From Halomonas sp. 'Soap Lake #6' (lineage in GTDB: Bacteria; Pseudomonadota; Gammaproteobacteria; Pseudomonadales; Halomonadaceae), in assembly GCF_003031405.1 (NCBI RefSeq), contig NZ_CP020469.1, forward strand, positions 62,001 through 126,000: a stretch of DNA of 64,000 bases. The letters are read 5' to 3'. The stretch's first letter is position 1. Every line of letters begins with the position of its first letter. The translations under genes and the position numbers were made by a program. Below the pieces are notes generated by a model. The model worked only from the letters and a program-made list of their open reading frames with translations. It was not told where the DNA came from and searched no databases. Shown in pieces: positions 17,195-26,446 of the stretch.

Positions 17195-17270
17195 GGGCGG
17201 TTAGCTCAGTTGGGAGAGCACCAGCCTTACAAGCTGGGGGTCACTGGTTCGAACCCAGTACCGCCCACCA
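17195..17270 (+). tRNA. tRNA-Val (anticodon UAC), copy 2
   Basis: Seventy-six bases, identical to copy 1 apart from the fourth acceptor pair, which is C:G here (GGGCGGT/ACCGCCC) and T:A in copy 1. CCA is encoded. Confidence 0.97.
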
Positions 17271-17347
17271 TTAATATCTGGTTTTAGAGCGCCTCTGAAC
17301 CGCTTTAAATGACAGTTATATGATGGTTGTAGTAGATTGCTTAATGT

Positions 17348-17424
17348 GGACCGGTAGTTCAGTCGGTTAGAATGCCGGCCTGTCACGCCGGAGGTCGCGA
17401 GTTCGAGTCTCGTCCGGTCCGCCA
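17348..17424 (+). tRNA. tRNA-Asp (anticodon GUC), copy 3
   Basis: Seventy-seven bases, identical to copy 2 of tRNA-Asp, with encoded CCA. It is the last gene of the array and is followed after 39 bases by a strong terminator. Confidence 0.97.
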
Positions 17425-17458
17425 TTTAAGCATACATCGGCATTTGCCGAACGAATTC

Positions 17459-17493
17459 AAAAAAAGCCCGGATCATTGATCCGGGCTTTTTTA
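17459..17493. terminator. Bidirectional rho-independent terminator after the tRNA array
   Basis: A 10 bp GC-rich stem (AGCCCGGATC / GATCCGGGCT, about 17465-17486) is flanked by A7 on the left and T6 on the right, so it can end both the tRNA transcript and the convergent glycolate operon. Confidence 0.92.
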
Positions 17494-17554
17494 TTGCGTG
17501 TAGCTCGTTACGAGTAGCATATATGTAGCGTGCAGCGTAGGCTGCACGCTAGCA

Positions 17555-17956
17555 TCAAACAATAGCGCTAACGCCTGCTTTGGCAATCTGCACATCCTGC
17601 TCGGGCTTAACGCCTGAAATACCTACAGCACCCACCACGTGGCCATCTACAGTGATCGGCACGCCGCCTGATAGCAAACCCTGCAGCGGGGCGGAAATAA
17701 ATGCAGTACGACCGCCGTTAATCATCTCTTCGAAAATTTGTGTCTCTTTACGGCCTAGCGCAGCGCTGCGCGCTTTTTGCGTGGCAACATCAGCGCTAAA
17801 TGGTGCAGCACCGTCCAAGCGGCGTAGTGCCAGCAGATGGCCGCCGTCGTCAGTTACTGCAATGGTCACGGGCCAGCCGTTGCTATCTGCCTCTTGTTGG
17901 GCGGCGTCTAGTACTGTAACTACGTCGGCTTGGCCGAGAATCGCTTTGGTCTGCAT
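17555..17956 (-). CDS. HbpS/GlcG-family protein, last gene of the glycolate operon
   Basis: The 133-residue protein belongs to the GlcG/HbpS (DUF336) family, with the conserved ITVDGHVVGAVGISG loop near the C-terminus. GlcG is a frequent member of glycolate operons with no assigned reaction; HbpS relatives bind heme. The start is ATG 17956, with AAGGAG six bases before; an upstream start at 18001 would lack a ribosome site. It lies 82 bp after glcF. Confidence 0.88.
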   Translation of the reverse strand: MQTKAILGQADVVTVLDAAQQEADSNGWPVTIAVTDDGGHLLALRRLDGAAPFSADVATQKARSAALGRKETQIFEEMINGGRTAFISAPLQGLLSGGVPITVDGHVVGAVGISGVKPEQDVQIAKAGVSAIV

Positions 17957-18038
17957 GAAAAACTCCTTTTTATTAAGAGGAAGGTGCCGTGCAGCCAGCA
18001 TGACTGAAAGTGGCTGTCACGGCAAAGTGAGTTAGCGG

Positions 18039-19271
18039 TTATACCAGAGCCGCATCAACCACTTCCACCCAGTGACGAACTGGGGTGCGGCTGGCGCTGG
18101 AAAGGTGTGTTTGGCAACCAATATTAGCAGTTACGATGACTTCTGGGTTGCCCGCTTCTAAAGCATTCAGCTTGTTGTCGCGTAACTGCATAGAAAGTTC
18201 TGGTTGGGTAATTGAGTAAGTGCCCGCGGAACCGCAGCAAAGGTGGCTATCTTTGACTGGCGTTAGCGCAAAGCCTAGTTTGCTGAGCACCTCTTCAACC
18301 GCGCCGTTAAGCTTTTGCGCATGCTGCAGTGTGCACGGGCAGTGAAACGCCAACCGCTGTTGCTCTTTAAGCTGCAGCTTCTCCAGTGATTCATCGCGCA
18401 GTACTTCAACCAGGTCTTTGGCCAGGGCGCTAACTTTTTGCGCCTTAGCGGCATAGGCAGAGTCACCCTTGAGCATATCCCCATACTCTTTAACAAAGGC
18501 GCCGCAGCCGCTAGCGGTCTGCACAATGGCTTCTGCACCCTGTTCGATATGCGGCCACCAGGCATCGATGTTAGCGCGCATACGGGTGCGGCCCTCATCT
18601 TGAGCATTGAGGTGGAAATCAATTGCTCCACAGCAGCCAGCTTCGCTGATAGGGGTCACGCTAATGCCTAGGCGGTCCAGTAGTCGTGCAGTGGCTGCGT
18701 TGGTGTTGGGTGAGAGTCCCGGTTGAACGCAACCTTCTAGTATCAGCACTTTTCGCGCATGGCGCTGGCTATCAGGGCGCTGGCCCGCATCAACGGGGGT
18801 AGGCGGTATTTTGCTACGTAATTTTCCCGGTACCAGGGGGCTAAACGTTTGCCCCAGCTTTAGCAGTGCTTTGAAGCGTTTTGGGTCCACCAGTATTTTG
18901 CGTAGCGCGTAGCGTTGGGCGCGCTCTGCAGTTGAGCGTGGTACGCGACGCTCTATTTCAGCGCGTCCTATATCTAAAAGCTTGTGATACTCCACGCCCG
19001 AGGGGCAAGTGGTTTCACAGTTACGGCATGTGAGGCAACGGTCTAAATGAAGGCGTGTTTCTGCGGTGACCTGGTCGTCGTCATCGCGACTTTCCAGTAA
19101 CTCCTTCATCAGATAGATGCGCCCACGGGGGCCGTCGCGCTCATCGCCCAGTAGTTGGTAGGTGGGGCAAGTGGCGTTGCAAAAACCGCAGTGTACGCAG
19201 GTGCGCAGAATGCGTTCAGCTTCCTGGATATGCGGCTTCTGAAGGTCGGCATCGGTAAAGTGCGTCTGCAT
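18039..19271 (-). CDS. glcF: Glycolate oxidase iron-sulfur subunit GlcF
   Basis: GlcF carries electrons from the flavin subunits GlcD and GlcE to the respiratory chain at the membrane. The 410-residue protein has two ferredoxin-type clusters (CVHCGFCNATCP and CLTCRNCETTCP) and two CCG domains with AGCCGA and LCCGSAG. A good AGGAG ribosome site precedes ATG 19271; glcE ends 14 bp upstream. Confidence 0.97.
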   Translation of the reverse strand: MQTHFTDADLQKPHIQEAERILRTCVHCGFCNATCPTYQLLGDERDGPRGRIYLMKELLESRDDDDQVTAETRLHLDRCLTCRNCETTCPSGVEYHKLLDIGRAEIERRVPRSTAERAQRYALRKILVDPKRFKALLKLGQTFSPLVPGKLRSKIPPTPVDAGQRPDSQRHARKVLILEGCVQPGLSPNTNAATARLLDRLGISVTPISEAGCCGAIDFHLNAQDEGRTRMRANIDAWWPHIEQGAEAIVQTASGCGAFVKEYGDMLKGDSAYAAKAQKVSALAKDLVEVLRDESLEKLQLKEQQRLAFHCPCTLQHAQKLNGAVEEVLSKLGFALTPVKDSHLCCGSAGTYSITQPELSMQLRDNKLNALEAGNPEVIVTANIGCQTHLSSASRTPVRHWVEVVDAALV

Positions 19272-19285
19272 GTCAGCTCTCCTGA

Positions 19286-20386
19286 TTAAAATGCCGCATA
19301 AAGACGACCGGGATTGAAAATGTCATGGGCATCTAGCTCAGTCTTCAGATTGCGATGATACTTTTCGACCACTGAGTTGAGCGGAGTAAACGGCGACTCC
19401 GCACCACCCTTGGCGTGAGGGGTATAGCAAGTAGCGTGACCACCGGCAGCTTGGCAAGCCAAGCGTAGGCTATCCGCGTCCAGATGGGTTTTCACCCAGC
19501 GCTGGCTACCGCCCCAGTCGTAGAAAATATCGTCTTCGGCGATATCAAGTGCTAAGGGTGGTGTGTGAGGCGGGAGCGATAAGCGCCATAGTGCTTGCCC
19601 CTCGCCGAGGGTAAAAAAGCCGTGCTGATGATCGCGTAGCTGTTGCCAGAAATCGGCAGAGAGCGCGTCACCGCCAAGCCGCTCTTTGGTAGCGTTGACA
19701 GAGCTGGCGCCACCTTCTAAACGAACAAATAGCTCACCGGCATGCCAGGCGGCTGCAGTAATAGGGAGAGGTTGGCGGCCTAGTTTCGAGAGTTCGTTAA
19801 GGGCATCTTCTAGCCCCATCGCGAGGCGTAGGCTGTGGCTGGCGGTAGGGATTGGTAGCACCTTAAATGAGATGTCTGCCAGTACGCCGAGGGTGCCCTG
19901 GGCGCCGACCATTAAACGCGATAGGTCGTAACCCGCCACGTTTTTCATTACTTCACCGCCAAAACGCAGTAGCTTGCCTTCTTGGGTGATTATCCTGGTG
20001 CCTAGCACAAAATCTCTTGCCGCCCCTGCCCAGGGGCGTCGTGGGCCCGAGAGGCCAGTGGCCACTGCACCGCCGATAGTGCTGGCATCGCTAAAAATAG
20101 GTGGCTCAAAGGCGAGCATCTGATGATGCTCAGCAAGTGCTGCATTGAGTGCGCTTAAGCGTGTGCCCGCGCGTGCAGTCACAACAAGCTCAACGGGGTC
20201 GTATGACACTATTCCGCTATGAGCCGCTATGTTTAGTGCTTTACCTTCCACTGGGCGGCCATAAAAGGCGCGTGTATCGCCAGCCACAATGCGTAGCGGC
20301 GTTCGTTCTGCGTAGGCGCTGCGCACTTGTTCGCAAAGGTCAGCAGCGATGTCCTGGTCAGCCGCGTTAATCGCTAGTTCGGTCAT
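19286..20386 (-). CDS. glcE: Glycolate oxidase FAD-binding subunit GlcE
   Basis: GlcE is the second flavin subunit of glycolate oxidase. The 366-residue product shows the FAD-binding PCMH-type pattern (TIGGAVATGLSGPRRP, then MKNVAGYDLSRLMVGAQGTLG). I use the second of two in-frame ATGs, 20386, because AGGA then stands six bases upstream; the first at 20392 directly abuts that sequence. Confidence 0.95.
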   Translation of the reverse strand: MTELAINAADQDIAADLCEQVRSAYAERTPLRIVAGDTRAFYGRPVEGKALNIAAHSGIVSYDPVELVVTARAGTRLSALNAALAEHHQMLAFEPPIFSDASTIGGAVATGLSGPRRPWAGAARDFVLGTRIITQEGKLLRFGGEVMKNVAGYDLSRLMVGAQGTLGVLADISFKVLPIPTASHSLRLAMGLEDALNELSKLGRQPLPITAAAWHAGELFVRLEGGASSVNATKERLGGDALSADFWQQLRDHQHGFFTLGEGQALWRLSLPPHTPPLALDIAEDDIFYDWGGSQRWVKTHLDADSLRLACQAAGGHATCYTPHAKGGAESPFTPLNSVVEKYHRNLKTELDAHDIFNPGRLYAAF

Positions 20387-20438
20387 GGTCATTCCTGATA
20401 ATTATTGTTCCTAGTGATGGTGATAACTAGGTGCCGCT

Positions 20439-21938
20439 TTAGAAGCGCGGTAGTTCCGGGTGCGGTAGTTCGTTGTTATGAACATGCATAGCACCAAACT
20501 CAGCGCAGCGTGCCAGGGTGGGAATGTTTTTCCCTGGATTAAGTAAGCGCTGCGGATCAAAGGCGGCTTTCAATGCTTGGAACACGCTAATTTCATCCGC
20601 CTGAAACTGGCTACACATTTGATTGATTTTTTCCCGACCAACGCCGTGTTCGCCGGTGATCGAACCACCTGCGGCGACGCAAAGCTCAAGGATCTTGCCG
20701 CCAACGTCTTCGGCAAGCGCTAGCTGACCTTCTTTGTTGGCATCAAACAGAATCAGTGGGTGCATGTTGCCGTCACCGGCGTGGAAAACGTTGGCGACCA
20801 GTAGGCCGCTCTCTTCGGAAAGCGCGGCAATGCCCTTAAGTACCCGTGGCAGTTCCCGACGGGGAATAGTGCCATCCATGCAGTAGTAGTCTGGTGACAT
20901 GCGACCGACTGCGGGAAAGGCATTTTTGCGGCCCGCCCAGAATTTGGCGCGCTCGGCTTCGTCCCGGGCTTGCTGAATATCGGTAGCGCCGGCTTGCTCC
21001 AATACTCGGCGCACGGTATCGCAGTCATCATCCACATCCGCCTCAACGCCATCCAGTTCGCAAAGCAGAATCGCTTCTGCCTCAACGGGGTAGCCTGCTT
21101 TGATGAAGTCCTCAGCGGCTTTAATGGCCAGCTTGTCCATCATTTCCAGGCCACCGGGAATGATGCCTGCCGCGATAATATCGCCAACGGCTTGGCCAGC
21201 TTTTTCGATATCGTCGAAGCTGGCCATCAATACTTTGGCGGTTTCTGGCTTAGGCAGTAGCTTTACGGTGATCTCGGTGACTACTCCTAACATGCCTTCT
21301 GAGCCATTCATCAGCGCAAGTAGATCAAATCCTGGCGCATCAAGGGCTTCAGACCCCAGCGTCATGTGTTCGCCTTCAATGGTTAACACATCGACCCGCA
21401 TCACGTTGTGGACCGTCAGGCCATATTTTAAACAGTGCACACCGCCTGCATTTTCGGCGACGTTGCCCCCAATGGAGCAAGCAATTTGCGATGAGGGGTC
21501 TGGGGCGTAATACAGCCCATAAGGGGCAGCCGCTTCGGAAATGGCCAAGTTGCGCACCCCGGGCTGTACACGAGCTAAGCGTGCATCAGGGTCTACTTTT
21601 AGAATTTGGTTAAAGCGCGACATGACCAGCAGTACACCCTGCTCAAGCGGCAGGGCGCCACCTGAAAGGCCGGTACCTGCCCCGCGTGTTACTACCGGTA
21701 CACTCAGCGCATGGCAGCGCTTTAGAAGCTCTTTCACTTGCTCCAGAGTTTCGGGGAGCGCTACCAGCATGGGTAATACTCGGTAGGCCGCTAGTCCATC
21801 GCATTCGAAGGGGCGTAAATCCTCCTCGCGGTGAAGTAGTGTTAACGAAGGAATGGCGCTTTGCAGGTCGCTCATTACCTCAGCTTTATCACGGTGGACG
21901 AGTTCGCCATCAAGGCGTTCGTCAAACAGGATATTCAT
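20439..21938 (-). CDS. glcD: Glycolate oxidase FAD-linked subunit GlcD
   Basis: GlcD oxidises glycolate to glyoxylate with FAD. Starting at ATG 21938, preceded by AGGGA, the protein is 499 residues, the size of the E. coli enzyme, beginning MNILFDERLDG. The PCMH motif VTRGAGTGLSGGALP and the C-terminal GEHGVGREK are present. An upstream in-frame ATG at 22016 would add 26 residues not found in relatives. It is the first gene of the minus-strand glc operon and is divergent from glcC. Confidence 0.97.
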   Translation of the reverse strand: MNILFDERLDGELVHRDKAEVMSDLQSAIPSLTLLHREEDLRPFECDGLAAYRVLPMLVALPETLEQVKELLKRCHALSVPVVTRGAGTGLSGGALPLEQGVLLVMSRFNQILKVDPDARLARVQPGVRNLAISEAAAPYGLYYAPDPSSQIACSIGGNVAENAGGVHCLKYGLTVHNVMRVDVLTIEGEHMTLGSEALDAPGFDLLALMNGSEGMLGVVTEITVKLLPKPETAKVLMASFDDIEKAGQAVGDIIAAGIIPGGLEMMDKLAIKAAEDFIKAGYPVEAEAILLCELDGVEADVDDDCDTVRRVLEQAGATDIQQARDEAERAKFWAGRKNAFPAVGRMSPDYYCMDGTIPRRELPRVLKGIAALSEESGLLVANVFHAGDGNMHPLILFDANKEGQLALAEDVGGKILELCVAAGGSITGEHGVGREKINQMCSQFQADEISVFQALKAAFDPQRLLNPGKNIPTLARCAEFGAMHVHNNELPHPELPRF

Positions 21939-22056
21939 AACGACATCCCTAACTTTTTTATCATGAAAAATAGTGGCCATGTAGGTCGCAGCATGGCTGT
22001 TTAACCTGGCGACCAATCTGAGCTTTTTTTGTGCGAGTGTCTAGGTTGTGGTGCAA

Positions 22057-22067
22057 TGGTCTGACCA
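22057..22067. promoter_or_regulatory. GlcC-type operator between glcD and glcC
   Basis: TGGT-CTG-ACCA is a perfect copy of the TGGT-N3-ACCA half-sites bound by FadR-subfamily GntR regulators such as GlcC, PdhR and LldR. It lies in the 253 bp divergent region, 119 bp before the glcD ATG and 125 bp before the glcC ATG. A matching site precedes the permease gene at 25492. Confidence 0.75.
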
Positions 22068-22191
22068 GTAATTAGTCGATAGCCAAGCTAGTGTCGAGCC
22101 TTTCATCACCAGAGCGTCCTCCCTTTGGAAAAACGCTGCTATGTGGGCTGACCATGTTGTGTTGGCAGCACGCCAGCGAAAGGAGTTAATA

Positions 22192-22971
22192 ATGGCATTT
22201 GCCAGTGATGATTTATCTATGGGGCGGCGTACCCCCGAGCATGTGGCGGCCAAACTTGAGGAGCTAATTCTAGATGGCGTTTTTCGACCTGGGCAGCTAC
22301 TGCCTTCGGAAAGACGCTTGTGTGAGCGCTTAGGCGTGTCTCGCGCATCGCTACGTGAAGGGTTAAGAATTCTGCGTAGCAAAGCCATTATTAATACACG
22401 CCAAGGGCATGGCTCAACAGTGGCATCGCTACTGCCTATGCATCAGCAAAGCCCCTTGATGCACCTGTTTAAGGACCACCCGCGTACGCTATTTGATCTG
22501 TTAGAGGTGCGTGCATTACTGGAAGGTGAGTCCGCCTACTTGGCGGCTAGGCGGGGTACCGCTATGGACCGTGTGCTAATTACTCGACGTTACCGAGAAT
22601 TAGCCGAGTATGCGGCTCGACCTGAAACTATCGATGTTGAGCAACTGGCCCGGCTTGACCATGCTTTTCATTTGGCAATTTCTCAAGCTTCCCACAACCC
22701 TGTATTGGTGCATACGCTACAAAGCCTGACTGATTTACTGTTAAGTTCGGTGTTTGCCTCAGTGAATCACCTTTACCATCGCCCAGGCCCAAGGGAGATG
22801 ATCAATCAGCAGCATGCTCGCCTACACGATATGGTGATCAGTGGTGATGCTGAGCAGGCAAGGCGTATCGCTTTAGAGCATTTAACCAGCATTAGCGAGC
22901 TACTGCGCGAGGTGGAGGCAGAGCATGACCGCTTAGAGCGCTCTGCAATGCGCTTAGAGCAGTGGTCATAG
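22192..22971 (+). CDS. glcC: GntR/FadR-family regulator GlcC
   Basis: The 259-residue protein has an N-terminal winged helix (QLLPSERRLCERLGVSRASLREGLRIL, split by the usual PSER and SR motifs) and a C-terminal all-helical FCD ligand domain with the expected histidines. It is divergent from glcDEF, so it most likely senses glycolate and controls that operon and the permease at 23684. The start ATG 22192 has AAGGAG at the right distance. The last codons run into a tandem repeat that continues past the stop. Confidence 0.92.
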   Translation: MAFASDDLSMGRRTPEHVAAKLEELILDGVFRPGQLLPSERRLCERLGVSRASLREGLRILRSKAIINTRQGHGSTVASLLPMHQQSPLMHLFKDHPRTLFDLLEVRALLEGESAYLAARRGTAMDRVLITRRYRELAEYAARPETIDVEQLARLDHAFHLAISQASHNPVLVHTLQSLTDLLLSSVFASVNHLYHRPGPREMINQQHARLHDMVISGDAEQARRIALEHLTSISELLREVEAEHDRLERSAMRLEQWS

Positions 22972-23028
22972 AGCAGTGGTAATAGAATAGAACAGTGGTT
23001 ATAGAGTAGTGATAATAGCGTAGTAACA
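22956..23028. repeat. Degenerate 14-19 bp tandem repeat across the glcC stop codon
   Basis: Units based on AGAGCAGTGGTCAT start at 22956, 22970, 22989 and 23003. The first unit contains the last codons and the stop of glcC; the others are downstream. Rest of the intergenic space holds only the ribosome site of the next gene. Confidence 0.7.
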
Positions 23029-23081
23029 GACCCTTCACTGCTTTTGGGGGCAGTGAGGGTAACCAATAAAAGGAGCATGGC

Positions 23082-23606
23082 GTGGCTATTTATCAATTTG
23101 GCGAGCAGCAGCCTGATATTCACGATGATGTCTATATTGCAGAGACTGCTGATGTCATTGGACATGTGACTCTCAAAGCTCGCTCAAGCGTGTGGTACCA
23201 AGCCGTACTACGTGGCGATAGTGATCACTTGGAAATAGGTGAAGAGAGTAATATTCAGGATGGAGCGGTCCTTCATGCCGACCCAGGCTATCCACTTAAA
23301 ATCGGTAAAGGCGTTACGGTGGGGCATCAAGCGATGCTGCATGGCTGCACGGTAGGTGATGGCTGCTTAATAGGTATTCAGGCGGTGGTGCTGAATGGGG
23401 CAGTCATTGGTGAAAATAGCTTGGTGGGGGCCGGGGCGTTTATCAAAGAGGGGGCGGTGTTCCCTGCCAATTCACTGATTGTTGGCTCGCCAGCCAAAGT
23501 AGTGCGCGAGCTATCAGCAGAGGCAGTAGAAGGATTAAAGCTGAATGCTCAAAGCTATGTTATACGCGGCCAGCAGCATGCTAAAACGCTGAAACGTATC
23601 GGCTAG
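23082..23606 (+). CDS. Gamma carbonic anhydrase family protein (YrdA-like)
   Basis: The 174-residue left-handed beta-helix protein has the hexapeptide repeats and the spaced histidines (DGAVLHAD, VGHQAMLHGC) that bind zinc in the gamma-carbonic-anhydrase family. Activity of the bacterial YrdA branch is uncertain. The start is a GTG at 23082 with AAGGAG six bases before; a nearby ATG at 23077 is out of frame. Placed between glcC and the permease, it may travel with glycolate/lactate genes by chance. Confidence 0.88.
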   Translation: MAIYQFGEQQPDIHDDVYIAETADVIGHVTLKARSSVWYQAVLRGDSDHLEIGEESNIQDGAVLHADPGYPLKIGKGVTVGHQAMLHGCTVGDGCLIGIQAVVLNGAVIGENSLVGAGAFIKEGAVFPANSLIVGSPAKVVRELSAEAVEGLKLNAQSYVIRGQQHAKTLKRIG

Positions 23607-23632
23607 TAGCGTCAAAATATGGCTTTTAAACG

Positions 23633-23661
23633 CTACACCCCAGGCTAGGCCTGGGGTGTAG
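23633..23661. terminator. Strong hairpin between two convergent genes
   Basis: A perfect 13 bp stem (CTACACCCCAGGC / GCCTGGGGTGTAG) closes a three-base loop, 27 bases after the carbonic anhydrase stop and 23 before the permease stop. It can end both transcripts, though the flanking T runs are short. Confidence 0.85.
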
Positions 23662-23683
23662 GAGTATTTATCTCAAGCTCCAT

Positions 23684-25375
23684 CTACATCAGTGGGTCGG
23701 TAACTCCTATTACATAGAATGCTACTAGCGCAATGATACCGGTGAATATCAGGTAGTAGATTGTCGGGATAATGGTTTTACGAATCGTTGCTCCCTCACG
23801 ACCTAGCAGGCCAACAGTGGCCGATGCTGCTACGACGTTATGGATGGCAATCATATTACCTGCTGCCGCGCCTACCGCTTGAAGTGCCACCATCATCGCT
23901 GTAGAGAGACCCAGGGTTTGAGCAATATTAAATTGGAACTCTGCCAGCATCAGGTTAGAGACCGTGTTCGAACCCGCAATAAAGGCACCCAATGCCCCTA
24001 CCGCTGGCGCAAAGAAGGGATAGACTCCGCCCACGTTATTAGCGACCGCCTGAGCCATCATCACTGGCATGGAAACCAGGTCAGCACCGTTAACGCCTGA
24101 GTTGATCAGTATACGTACCATCGGCACGGTGAACACAAGCACGAAGCCCGCACCGAAGATGGTTTTAGTGGATTCGGATACCGCGGCACTTATCTGGCGA
24201 GGGTTCATGCTGTGTATGAAGTAGGTCACTATTACAACGGCTAGAATTATACCGCCTGGCAGGTACAAGGGCTGTATGCCGCCGCTGACGCCAGCTTCGC
24301 CAAAGATGTTGGCCCAGTTCAGGCTTACCGAGGTTAGCGCGTTACGCAGTGGCTCGACGGTGCGTGAAGCGACGAGGAAGATGGCTAGCAGTACATACGG
24401 AATCCAGCCTTTCAAAGTAGACATGGGGGCCTTGCCAGCCACATCGTCTAGCTTAATCTGCAGGTTGCCAATCCATTCATCCGGCCAAGAGGAAGCTTCA
24501 GGAAAGTCCCACGTATCTTTCGGCAGCAGGAAGCCTTTACGTGCCGCAGGTACTACGATGGCCAGGCCAACCATAGCACCAATCATTGAAGGGAATTCTG
24601 GGCCCAAGAAGACACCGACCAAGGTGTAGGGTATGACGAATGCGACACCGGTAAAGATGGCGAAGGGGGCAATAGAGAGGCCCTCTTTCCAGGAGCGGTT
24701 GGCGCCGAAAAAGCGCACCATGATCAGCACAAGAATCAGAGGCATTAGAATGCCCACGATACCGTGAGTAATCGCCACGCCATTCGTTATCATCTGGAAA
24801 AACACCTCCCAGCTGGAGCCTGTAGCCTCTAACTGAGCGGTAATGCCAGCCCGATCAAGCCCACTTCCTACGCCTACCACAACTGGTGTGCCCACGGCGC
24901 CAAAGGATACGGGGGTAGACTGAATCATCATACCCACAACCACGGCTGCCAGAGCCGGGAAGCCAAGTGCCACCATCAATGGAGCTGCTACCGCCGCTGG
25001 TGTGCCGAAGCCTGAAGCGCCTTCAATAAAACAGCCAAACAGCCAGGCAACAATCAGTGCTTGCACACGACGGTCGGGGCTGATGCCCGAAAAACCGTTA
25101 CGAATGGCAGTAATGCCGCCGGAGTGTTTTAGCGTATTGAGTAGCAAAATAGCGCCAAAAATAATCCACAGCAGGCCTGCTGTCTGGATCAAACCCTGTA
25201 CGGTTGATGCGGCTACACGGCTAAAGGACATATCCCAAGCGGTTAAGCCAATAATCGCAGCGGTGAAAAAGACAATCGGCATCGCTATTTTTGCAGGTAT
25301 TTTGAAACCTATGAGCAAAATACCTGCGAGCAATAGCGGCAGAAATGCCAGGAGTGCAAGTGTTGTTTCGTTCAT
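23684..25375 (-). CDS. Lactate permease family transporter, probably glycolate permease
   Basis: The 563-residue protein has twelve or more membrane segments and matches the LctP/LldP/GlcA family, including [19 protein letters not shown] and [28 protein letters not shown]. Family members bring in L-lactate, D-lactate and glycolate with protons. Its closeness to glcDEF and the GlcC-type operator 117 bp upstream of its ATG make glycolate the likely main substrate, but lactate cannot be excluded because no lactate dehydrogenase is seen here to compare. Confidence 0.9.
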   Translation of the reverse strand: MNETTLALLAFLPLLLAGILLIGFKIPAKIAMPIVFFTAAIIGLTAWDMSFSRVAASTVQGLIQTAGLLWIIFGAILLLNTLKHSGGITAIRNGFSGISPDRRVQALIVAWLFGCFIEGASGFGTPAAVAAPLMVALGFPALAAVVVGMMIQSTPVSFGAVGTPVVVGVGSGLDRAGITAQLEATGSSWEVFFQMITNGVAITHGIVGILMPLILVLIMVRFFGANRSWKEGLSIAPFAIFTGVAFVIPYTLVGVFLGPEFPSMIGAMVGLAIVVPAARKGFLLPKDTWDFPEASSWPDEWIGNLQIKLDDVAGKAPMSTLKGWIPYVLLAIFLVASRTVEPLRNALTSVSLNWANIFGEAGVSGGIQPLYLPGGIILAVVIVTYFIHSMNPRQISAAVSESTKTIFGAGFVLVFTVPMVRILINSGVNGADLVSMPVMMAQAVANNVGGVYPFFAPAVGALGAFIAGSNTVSNLMLAEFQFNIAQTLGLSTAMMVALQAVGAAAGNMIAIHNVVAASATVGLLGREGATIRKTIIPTIYYLIFTGIIALVAFYVIGVTDPLM

Positions 25376-25753
25376 GGGAGGAATGGCCCCTTGTTATTAA
25401 TTTGGTGTGCTCCGGAGTAGCCGGCCAGTCGCGCTGGTTTGATCAGTGTGAAAGATACGTTTAGGCCGATGGAATGACTACATTGGAAAATTGGTCTTAC
25501 CAGGTGTGGGGCCGAGGTAGTGACATATTTTGCTAGCTTTTTTAGGTTAACATTTTGTTTTCATTTGCTTTTGAAGCTTCTTGAAACGGAAAGCTCATCG
25601 GCGAGCTATTAGACTAATTGACAGTGCAGTTACCTGCTTTGAGAGGGGGGCAGATTAGTAATCGCATCACTTGCGTCGTTGGTGACTTGCGCCCATTGTT
25701 ATCGATGAAGATGCCCATTCACTATTGCTAATGACAACCAGGAGGCCTGTACT
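25376..25753. other. Divergent intergenic region between permease and GST genes
   Basis: The region contains the operator at 25492-25502 and AT-rich sequence (25520-25580) likely to hold promoters. I see no gene or RNA. Confidence 0.6.
25492..25502. promoter_or_regulatory. GlcC-type operator upstream of the permease
   Basis: TGGT-CTT-ACCA has the same perfect half-sites and spacing as the site before glcD. It lies 117 bp before the permease start, on the side facing that gene, and links the permease to the glycolate regulon. Confidence 0.72.
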
Positions 25754-26446
25754 GTGGCAATTACCCTCTATGATCTATGCGGGCGCGATGAGCGTTTACG
25801 GTTTTCTCCCTATTGCTGGCGGGTTCGGATGGCGCTGGCGCATAAGGGCTTGCCCTTTGAGACCGTTGCTTGGCGGTTTCTTGAAAAAGACGCGCTGGCC
25901 TTTGCCGACTACGATAAAGTGCCAGTGCTCTGCGATGGTGAACAGACCGTCACCGACAGTTTCGAGATCATGCGCTATCTGGATAAGACATACCCAGATG
26001 CCCCTGTGCTTGGTGAAGGCGCCAGCTATCAGCGAGCCCTACTGTTCAAATACATTGTTGAACGCAGCGTAAATCCAGCGCTATTTCGCATTATTGCCAC
26101 GGACTTGCTGGCGGCGATACATCCAGGTGATCGCGATTATTTTCGTGAAACCCGCGAAGCACGGTTCGGCTGCACGTTAGAAGAGTTCCACCAGCCTGAG
26201 CAGGGTAAACAGCAGCTTAAGCAGGCGCTGGCACCCGTACGAGACCTGTTGCGCGACAGTGCGTTTCTAGATGGCGATGCCCCAGGCGGTGCGGACTACC
26301 TGCTGTTTGGCAGTCTGATGTGGGCTTATAGCGTCTCATTAGAAGCCTTGTTTGAATTAAGAGACCCCGTGGATGTATGGTTCAAACGCATGCTTGGTTT
26401 ACACGATGGGATGGCAGGTAAAGCGATTACTATCCGCGACCTATAG
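25754..26446 (+). CDS. Glutathione S-transferase family protein (beta-etherase-like branch)
   Basis: The 230-residue cytoplasmic protein has an N-terminal thioredoxin-like GST domain (LYDLCGRDERLRFSPYCWR, then KVPVLCDGEQTVTDSFEIMRYLD) and a helical C-terminal domain. The FSPYCWR turn and overall pattern resemble LigE/LigF-type GSTs, which act on aryl ethers, but specificity is not predictable. GTG 25754 is the start, with GGAGG eight bases before. It stands alone, followed by a tandem repeat. Confidence 0.8.
   Translation: MAITLYDLCGRDERLRFSPYCWRVRMALAHKGLPFETVAWRFLEKDALAFADYDKVPVLCDGEQTVTDSFEIMRYLDKTYPDAPVLGEGASYQRALLFKYIVERSVNPALFRIIATDLLAAIHPGDRDYFRETREARFGCTLEEFHQPEQGKQQLKQALAPVRDLLRDSAFLDGDAPGGADYLLFGSLMWAYSVSLEALFELRDPVDVWFKRMLGLHDGMAGKAITIRDL

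Noticed and set aside
17201..17425. Minus-strand open frame of 74 codons reading RTRLELATSGVTGRHSNRLN and similar
   Set aside because: It is antisense to tRNA-Val and tRNA-Asp. This peptide is a well-known false protein in databases produced by reading tRNA genes backwards.
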